DNA of 64,000 nt from Luteimonas arsenica (GTDB lineage Bacteria > Pseudomonadota > Gammaproteobacteria > Xanthomonadales > Xanthomonadaceae), in contig NZ_SJRW01000001.1 of the NCBI RefSeq assembly GCF_004352825.1, positions 1,054,001 through 1,118,000 of the forward strand. Direction: 5' to 3'. The notes under the pieces were generated by a model, which searched no databases, was not told the origin of the DNA, and saw nothing but the letters and a program-made list of their open reading frames with translations. Shown one piece after another: positions 58,662 through 64,000 of this stretch. The position numbers were made by a program, and so were the translations under genes. The number at the start of each line of letters is the position of its first letter. Within the stretch, counting starts at the first letter, position 1.

Positions 58662-59477
58662 ATGAAGAACAACACGCTCGCCATCGCCCTTGCCTCGCTG
58701 CTGGTCGGCGGCGTCGCGGTCGCCGCGTTCCAGGGCAACCGCGCCGACGGCCCGCGCGCCGACGTCGCCCCGGTGTCCGGCGACGCCGCGCTCGCCGACG
58801 ATGCCATGGGCTTCGCCGACGACGCGGCCCTCCCCAGCGACGGTCGCCTGGAGTACGCCCGCGTGCTCGCCATCGAGCCGGTGACCGAGCGCGAGCCGCA
58901 GTACGCCACCGTGATCGGCTCGGAAGCCATCCGTGAGACCACCACCAGCACCTCGCCGCGCGAGGTCTGCGAGGACGTGGTGGTGCAGGAGCGGATGCCC
59001 GAACGCGACGGCCTGACCGGTGGCACCGTGGCCGGCGCGGTCATCGGCGGCCTGGTCGGCAACCAGGTGGGCAGCGGCAACGGCCGCAAGCTGGCCACGG
59101 TGGCAGGTGCCGTCGGCGGCGGCTTCGCCGGCCGCGAAATCGACCGCCGCCACGTCGGTGGTCAGGTGGTCGAGCGCGTCGACCGCCAGTGCCGCACCGT
59201 GCAGGACAGCTCGCAGTCCTCGCGCGTGGTCGGCTACAACGTGACCTATCGCAATCCGGACGGCACCACCGGCAGCATGCGCACCGACAGCAAGCCGGGC
59301 AACCGCATTCCGCTGGGCGACACCGAGGTCACCGTCGGCTACGACGTCACCTACAGCTATGACGGCGACGAGCGCAGCATCCGCATGGACCAGCGCCCCG
59401 GCGACCGTCTGCCGGTGATCGACGGCCAGGTGGTGACCCAGGTTGCCGCCGCGGATGGCGACAGCGTCCGCGGCTGA
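58662..59477 (+). CDS. Glycine-zipper 2TM surface-antigen-like protein
   Basis: The 271-aa product has an N-terminal membrane/signal segment (ALASLLVGGVAVAAF), an acidic spacer, a cysteine-bearing region (REVCEDVVVQ), the glycine zipper GGTVAGAVIGGLVGNQVGSGNGRKLATVAGAVGGGFAGREIDRR, and two similar beta parts, VVGYNVTYRNPDGTTGSMR and VGYDVTYSYDGDERSIRM, which look like a duplication. It is probably an envelope protein; no lipobox is seen. ATG 58662 has a strong GAGGAGG before it and a terminator follows the stop. Confidence 0.83.
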   Translation: MKNNTLAIALASLLVGGVAVAAFQGNRADGPRADVAPVSGDAALADDAMGFADDAALPSDGRLEYARVLAIEPVTEREPQYATVIGSEAIRETTTSTSPREVCEDVVVQERMPERDGLTGGTVAGAVIGGLVGNQVGSGNGRKLATVAGAVGGGFAGREIDRRHVGGQVVERVDRQCRTVQDSSQSSRVVGYNVTYRNPDGTTGSMRTDSKPGNRIPLGDTEVTVGYDVTYSYDGDERSIRMDQRPGDRLPVIDGQVVTQVAAADGDSVRG

Positions 59478-59502
59478 ACCCGTCACATCCGGTCCGTTGC
59501 CA

Positions 59503-59536
59503 AGGCCGCGCCCTACCCGGGGTGCGGCCTTTTTTG
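59503..59536 (+). terminator. Intrinsic terminator after the glycine-zipper protein
   Basis: A 12-bp stem (AAGGCCGC then GCCC with one G-U pair) with a six-base loop is followed by six T. Confidence 0.88.
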
Positions 59537-59554
59537 TGGGAGCCGCTCCCACAT
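59536..59554. repeat. Short palindrome, REP-like
   Basis: TGTGGGAGC C GCTCCCACA is a perfect 9-bp inverted repeat with one base between, directly after the terminator T-run. Its left arm matches the start of the REP-like element at 52211. Confidence 0.5.
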
Positions 59555-59594
59555 GCCCTTCCGCCGGGCAGCCCCCGACGGCGGCGGGCACCGC

Positions 59595-59600
59595 TACAAT
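59595..59600 (+). promoter_or_regulatory. Candidate -10 box (TACAAT) for the acyl-CoA dehydrogenase
   Basis: TACAAT lies 31 bp before the ATG at 59632 and fits a leader of about 25 nt. Confidence 0.45.
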
Positions 59601-59631
59601 GCCGGGTTTCCCGCCCACCGGTAGCGCTTCC

Positions 59632-60801
59632 ATGGCCCTGAATCCCTACGACCTCTACGACGTCCGCTCCCTGCTCAGCGAAGAGGAGCGCGCCGTCCAG
59701 GACACCGTGGCCCGGTTCACCGACGAACGCGTGCTGCCGATCATCGGCGAGTGCTTCGACGAAGGCCGTTTCCCGACCGAGCTGATCCCCGAGATCGCCG
59801 GCCTGGGCCTGCTCGGTGCGACGCTGCCGGCCGAATACGGCGGTTCGGAGCTCAACTACGTCAGCTACGGCCTGATCTGCCAGGAACTCGAGCGCGGCGA
59901 TTCCGGCCTGCGCAGCTTCGCCAGCGTGCAGTCCTCGCTGTGCATGTACCCGATCTACGCCTACGGGACCGAAGAGCAGAAGAAGCGCTGGCTGCCCGAC
60001 ATGGCCGCCGGCAAGGTGATCGGCTGCTTCGGCCTGACCGAGCCGCACGGCGGCTCCGACCCGGCGAACATGAAGACCCATGCCAAGCGCGACGGCGACG
60101 ACTGGGTGATCAACGGCTCCAAGATGTGGATCACCAACGGCAACCTCTCCGACATCGCCATCGTCTGGGCGCAGACCGACGACGGCATCCAGGGCTTTGT
60201 GGTCGAAAAGGACTTCGCCGGCTTCAAGGCCCAGCTTGTGAAGCACAAGATGAGCCTGCGTGCCTCGGTCACCAGCGCGCTGTTCTTCGACGGAGTGCGC
60301 GTACCGGAGGCCAACCGCCTGCCGAACGTGAAGGGCCTGAAGGGTCCGCTGGGCTGCCTGACCCAGGCCCGCTACGGCATCACCTGGGGCCCGATCGGTG
60401 CGGCGATCGCCTGCCTGGACGAGGCGCTCAACTATTCGAAGGAGCGCATCCTGTTCGGCCGCCCGGTGGCCGCGACCCAGAGCGCACAGCTCAAGATGGC
60501 CGACTGGGCGCGCCGCATCACCGCCGCGCAGCTGCTGTCGCTCCAGCTCGGCCGCCTGAAGGACGCCGGGAAGATGCAGCCCACGCAGGTGTCGCTGGCG
60601 AAGTGGAACAACTGCCGCATGGCCATCGACATCGCCCGCGAGGCGCGCGACCTGCTGGGCGGTGCCGGCATCACCACCGAGCACTGCCCGATCCGTCACG
60701 CGCTGAACCTGGAATCGGTGATCACCTATGAAGGCACCGAGACCGTGCATCAGCTGGTGGTGGGCCGCGAACTGACCGGCATCAACGCCTTCGGCGGCTG
60801 A
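59632..60801 (+). CDS. gcdH: Glutaryl-CoA dehydrogenase-type acyl-CoA dehydrogenase
   Basis: The 389-aa flavoenzyme probably oxidises and decarboxylates glutaryl-CoA to crotonyl-CoA in lysine and tryptophan breakdown. Acyl-CoA dehydrogenase motifs are GCFGLTEPHGGSDPANMKT and KMWITNGNLSDI for FAD and substrate. The catalytic Glu of GcdH lies in TYEGTETVHQLVVGRELTG near residue 370. Other short-chain acyl-CoA dehydrogenases remain possible because no pathway genes are near. ATG 59632 gives the usual start. Confidence 0.88.
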   Translation: MALNPYDLYDVRSLLSEEERAVQDTVARFTDERVLPIIGECFDEGRFPTELIPEIAGLGLLGATLPAEYGGSELNYVSYGLICQELERGDSGLRSFASVQSSLCMYPIYAYGTEEQKKRWLPDMAAGKVIGCFGLTEPHGGSDPANMKTHAKRDGDDWVINGSKMWITNGNLSDIAIVWAQTDDGIQGFVVEKDFAGFKAQLVKHKMSLRASVTSALFFDGVRVPEANRLPNVKGLKGPLGCLTQARYGITWGPIGAAIACLDEALNYSKERILFGRPVAATQSAQLKMADWARRITAAQLLSLQLGRLKDAGKMQPTQVSLAKWNNCRMAIDIAREARDLLGGAGITTEHCPIRHALNLESVITYEGTETVHQLVVGRELTGINAFGG

Positions 60802-60853
60802 GCGCCCATCCGGCCGCGCATCGGCGCGGCCTGCATTGCTGCTGGAGCGCCAC

Positions 60854-61414
60854 ATGTCCCTGGCCGACCTCAGGATCGAAACCGAACGCCTGGTCCTGCG
60901 CCTGCCGCGGGCCGGGGACTTCGAGCGCTACGCCGAACTGCAGGCCGATGAAGAGGCGTCGCGCTGGATCGGTGGCCACCAGCCGCGCGCCGCGGCCTGG
61001 CGCAAGTTCCTGCAGCAGCCGGGCGCGTGGATGATCCAGGGTTTCGGCATGTTCTCGATCATCGACCGCGACAGCGGCCTATGGCTGGGGCAGGGCGGGC
61101 CCTGGAAGCCGGACGGGTGGCCGGGCAACGAGATCGGCTACATGCTCCACCGCGATGCCTGGGGCAAGGGCTACGCCACCGAGGCGCTGCCGGCGACCAT
61201 CGACTGGGCGCTGGCCAACCTCGGCTGGGGCGATTTCATCCACTGCATCGCGCCCGAGAACGCGGCCTCGAAGCAGGTAGCGCGGCGCCTTGGCTCGACC
61301 CTGCTCGGGCCCGGCAAGCTGCCGCCGCCTCACGAGGATGCCGCCTGCGAGATGTGGGGCCAGACCCGCGCGCAGTGGCTCGCGCGCCGAGGGGAGTGCC
61401 AGGCGCCGTGCTGA
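60854..61414 (+). CDS. GNAT N-acetyltransferase, RimJ/RimL type
   Basis: The 186-aa product has the RimJ/RimL layout: IETERLVLRLPRAGDFERY at the start and the acetyl-CoA part IGYMLHRDAWGKGYATEAL, then AWGKGYATEALPATIDWA and the closing CIAPENAASKQVARRLG. The substrate is unknown. ATG 60854 has GGAG 7 bp before it; a TTG at 60836 is unlikely. It ends 7 bp inside the next gene's start (overlap of 7 bp). Confidence 0.88.
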   Translation: MSLADLRIETERLVLRLPRAGDFERYAELQADEEASRWIGGHQPRAAAWRKFLQQPGAWMIQGFGMFSIIDRDSGLWLGQGGPWKPDGWPGNEIGYMLHRDAWGKGYATEALPATIDWALANLGWGDFIHCIAPENAASKQVARRLGSTLLGPGKLPPPHEDAACEMWGQTRAQWLARRGECQAPC

Positions 61415-64000
61415 GGCATCCCGGTGTTGTTGTCGCCTGTCTGTTCGCGTTGGCCATCGTCCTGTTCCCGGCATCGGGCCAGGGTGCGGAGCGGCATCGC
61501 GTCGCCCCGGACCCGGACTGGATCGAGATGCTGCCCGTGCGTGGCGGGGAGGGCTCCGCGCAGGTGGCCGACGGCGCCCGCTTCCTGCTGGTCGACGACC
61601 AGGTCAACCTGCTCGGTGCCGAGCCGGTCTGGCACCGCAGGCTGGTCGAACAGGTTGTGCAGGAGCGCGCACTGGCCTCGGCCGCGCGGCTTTCGATCGA
61701 TTTCCAGCCGCTCTACCAGCGGGTCGAGCTGCATGCGGTCGAGTTGCTGCGCGCCGGCGAGCGCCTGGAGCGGATCGGCCGCGCCGACGTGCAGGTGCTG
61801 CGCCGCGAGGCGGAGATGGAGTCCGGGCTCCTTGACGGGCGGCTCACCGTGCAGATCACCGTCCCCGACGTCCGCGTCGGCGACCGGGTCGAATACCGCT
61901 TCAGCGTGATCGGCGCCAATCCGATCTTCGGCAGCGAGTATCACGACGTCTACCGCGCCGCGTACAGCGTGCCGCTGGCCGAGCGCCGCGTGCGTTTCGT
62001 GTATCCGCCGGGCGTCGAGCTGCGGCATCTCGCCGATCGCCCGGGTTACCGCGTGCTGGAGGGCGGCGGCCAGGGCCATCGCAGCCTGGAGGTGCGGGCC
62101 TCGGACCTGCCGCGCGTGACCGAGGATGATGACACACCGCAGTGGCACGACAGCTTCGGGCGCCTGCAGTTCTCCACCCTGGCCGACTGGCCGGCCGTGG
62201 CGCGCTGGGCGGAGCCGCTGTATCCCGCGCGCCTGACCGACCGCGCGCAGGCGGTCGAACTTGCCCGCCGACTGGGTCTGGACGCCGCGGATCCGCGCGG
62301 TTCACTGGAGCGCGCGATCGCCTTCGTGCAGGGCGAGGTCCGCTACACCGCGATCGACATGGGCAGTAACTCGCACGCGCCCAGCGCGCCGGAAACCACC
62401 CTCGAGCGCCGCTTCGGCGACTGCAAGGACAAGTCGGCGCTGCTGGTGTCGCTGCTGGCTGAGGCCGGGATCGAGGCCGAACCGGTGCTGGTCAACACCG
62501 TTGCGCGCGCCGCGGTGCTCGAGCGCCTGCCCAGCCCGCTTGCCTTCGACCACGTCGTGGTGCGCGCGCGGCTGGCCGACGGCGAGGTCTGGATCGACCC
62601 CACGCGCGACCGCGAGCGCGCGCCGCTGGCGGCACGGGAGCCTTTGCCGTTCCGCTTCGGGCTGCCGGTCTTCAGCGGCGGCGGGCTGGTCGAGGTTCCC
62701 GCGCCGCCGCCGGTGCAGCCGGCGATCGAGGTCACCCAGCGCATCCGGCTGGAGACCATGGGCGATCGCGCCCAGGCCCTGTTCGGCGTGGTCACCGACT
62801 ACCGTCGTGGCAACGCGGAGGGCACGCGCGCGCAGTACGAGGATCACGAGCCCTCGGACATCGGCGATCGCTATCTGTCCTACATGCGCGGGTTCTACGA
62901 CGGCATCGCCGCCGCGGGCCTGCCGGGCGCGGTGGATGCGCCTGAACCCGGCGCCATGCGCGTCGTCGAGAGCTACCGGCTGGACTGGGATACCGGGCGC
63001 GAGGGGCGGGACTTCGGCATCGTGCTGTTCCAGCTCGCCGACTGGCTGCCGCGGCTCAAGCGCGACGACAGGAACATGCCGCTGCTGCTGGGCGGACCCG
63101 ACCATGCGACGCACGCCATCCGCGTCGACTATCCGCGCGGCTGGTCGATCTCACCCGAGGACGACCGGGTGGAGAATCCCTGGTTCACCTTCGAACGCCG
63201 GGTCAGCGTGGAAGGCGGCGACCTGGTGGTCAGGGGCAGCTGGCGCCGCCATGCCGACGAGGTGCCCGCGGCGGACTACGCGCGCTTCCGCGAAGACGTG
63301 GCCACGGCCCGCGACCTGCTCGTGTTCGACGTCAACCTCGGTGCGGGCGTGCCGCTGCTGGCCGCGCGCCCGGCGGACTGGGCCTGGCCGCTGGCGGCCT
63401 TCGTCCTGGCATGCGTGCTGCTGGTGCTGGCCTGGTGGCGCCGCCTGGCCGATCCGCTGTCGGGCATGGTGTTCGCGCCGCGCCATGCCATGGCGCGGCT
63501 GCTCGACAGCCGGCGCGCCTGGTGGGGCGCAACAGCGCTGGTGCTGGCCACGTCCGTGCTGATCGGCGGGATGGAGGAGGGCGCGGCGTTCGCCACCGGC
63601 GACGACGGCAGCTACCTGCGGCTCGTCGGCGGTATCGCCTCGACCCTGGTCTGGTTCCCGCTGTTCACCCTGTTGACCAAGGGCTGTTTCCGCATGCTTT
63701 CGGTTCGCGCCGGGTTCCAGCCGCTGCTGCTGGCCGCGGCCTGGGCTTGCGTGCCCTACCTGCTGTTCATGCTACTGGCCTGCCTGGCCCTGGGCGGCCG
63801 CTTCGAAATCTTCACCGAGGGCCATGAGCTGCAGCCCGGGGAGATCGTCGCGCTGCTGTCGGCGCTGCTGTTCATCGCCGTCGGCATGTGGTGGTACCTG
63901 GTCGCCACCGTCAATGCCAACGCCGTGGCCGCGGGCACCACCCGTGCGCGCGCGCTAGGCGCGCTTATGCTGTCGTCCCTGTTCCTGGTCGTGCTGGTGG
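61408..64000 (+). CDS. DUF3857 / transglutaminase-like membrane protein, 3' end outside window
   Basis: This gene runs off the window; 864 codons are visible from GTG 61408, which overlaps the GNAT end by 7 bp. The product has a signal-like N-terminus, a DUF3857 domain (about residues 30-280), and a transglutaminase-like domain with the catalytic Cys in RRFGDCKDKS (at 62422-62424), the His in FDHVVVRARL and the Asp in WIDPTRD. A long beta-rich part follows, then hydrophobic helices from about residue 660 (ADWAWPLAAFVLACVLLVLA), which suggests a Yip1-like or other membrane C-terminus. Function is unknown. Its true end and last helices are not visible. Confidence 0.8.
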   Translation, partial: MLRHPGVVVACLFALAIVLFPASGQGAERHRVAPDPDWIEMLPVRGGEGSAQVADGARFLLVDDQVNLLGAEPVWHRRLVEQVVQERALASAARLSIDFQPLYQRVELHAVELLRAGERLERIGRADVQVLRREAEMESGLLDGRLTVQITVPDVRVGDRVEYRFSVIGANPIFGSEYHDVYRAAYSVPLAERRVRFVYPPGVELRHLADRPGYRVLEGGGQGHRSLEVRASDLPRVTEDDDTPQWHDSFGRLQFSTLADWPAVARWAEPLYPARLTDRAQAVELARRLGLDAADPRGSLERAIAFVQGEVRYTAIDMGSNSHAPSAPETTLERRFGDCKDKSALLVSLLAEAGIEAEPVLVNTVARAAVLERLPSPLAFDHVVVRARLADGEVWIDPTRDRERAPLAAREPLPFRFGLPVFSGGGLVEVPAPPPVQPAIEVTQRIRLETMGDRAQALFGVVTDYRRGNAEGTRAQYEDHEPSDIGDRYLSYMRGFYDGIAAAGLPGAVDAPEPGAMRVVESYRLDWDTGREGRDFGIVLFQLADWLPRLKRDDRNMPLLLGGPDHATHAIRVDYPRGWSISPEDDRVENPWFTFERRVSVEGGDLVVRGSWRRHADEVPAADYARFREDVATARDLLVFDVNLGAGVPLLAARPADWAWPLAAFVLACVLLVLAWWRRLADPLSGMVFAPRHAMARLLDSRRAWWGATALVLATSVLIGGMEEGAAFATGDDGSYLRLVGGIASTLVWFPLFTLLTKGCFRMLSVRAGFQPLLLAAAWACVPYLLFMLLACLALGGRFEIFTEGHELQPGEIVALLSALLFIAVGMWWYLVATVNANAVAAGTTRARALGALMLSSLFLVVLV

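Overview
The window is 64 kb of very GC-rich, densely coding chromosome. The gene content and order (panC-panD-pgi; tsaE-amiC-mutL; metG beside a soluble RsxB-like ferredoxin, apbC and dcd; many secreted enzymes; a large TonB-dependent receptor) suggest a gammaproteobacterium of the Xanthomonadaceae/Lysobacteraceae (Lysobacter, Luteimonas or Xanthomonas type). This is inferred from gene content, with no database match. I see no rRNA, tRNA, CRISPR array, insertion sequence, integrase or prophage. It reads as ordinary core chromosome with some unusual accessory proteins.

Region by region: 1-2.2 kb holds pantothenate synthesis (panC end, panD) and glucose-6-phosphate isomerase. 2.2-12.5 kb holds tRNA and metabolite-repair genes (queG, nnr, tsaE), the cell-wall amidase amiC, mutL, and a coupled run of DUF1684 lipoprotein, GumN/TraB protein and TPR-sulfotransferase. 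12.5-20.5 kb has rsxB-like and metG, a DUF2147 protein, a TonB receptor, then apbC and dcd. 20.5-31 kb holds HIT and dienelactone-hydrolase-like enzymes, rimO, greB, a HerA-like ATPase, a LysM lytic transglycosylase, selO and uup. 31-37.8 kb has a secreted collagen-like protein, a MASE2-like GGDEF protein, and a peptide-use group (M14 carboxypeptidase, POT transporter, rhomboid protease). 38-42.7 kb has a histone-H1-like lysine-repeat protein with a mini-GNAT directly behind it, rluF, a cold-shock gene and a cyclopropane synthase. 42.8-54.7 kb has peptidase Dcp, a universal stress protein, fpr, an ABC exporter, an ECF sigma/anti-sigma/DUF4097 operon, class I fumarase, cardiolipin synthase and outer-membrane phospholipase A. 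54.8-64 kb has small envelope proteins, a membrane-anchored cytochrome c, tcdA, tatD, glutaryl-CoA dehydrogenase, a GNAT and a truncated DUF3857/transglutaminase membrane protein.

The most distinctive signals are these. A lysine-repeat histone-like gene is followed after 12 bp by a minimal acetyltransferase. A secreted protein carries 54 uninterrupted Gly-X-Y triplets between a TIG-like domain and a tail-collar-like domain. TANAAT-type -10 boxes recur upstream of genes, and several sit so close to the start codon that transcripts would be leaderless, including a 27-bp divergent promoter in which the two -10 boxes overlap. No clearly new multi-gene system is visible. The histone-like/GNAT pair is the best candidate for an undescribed functional unit, and that link is inference.
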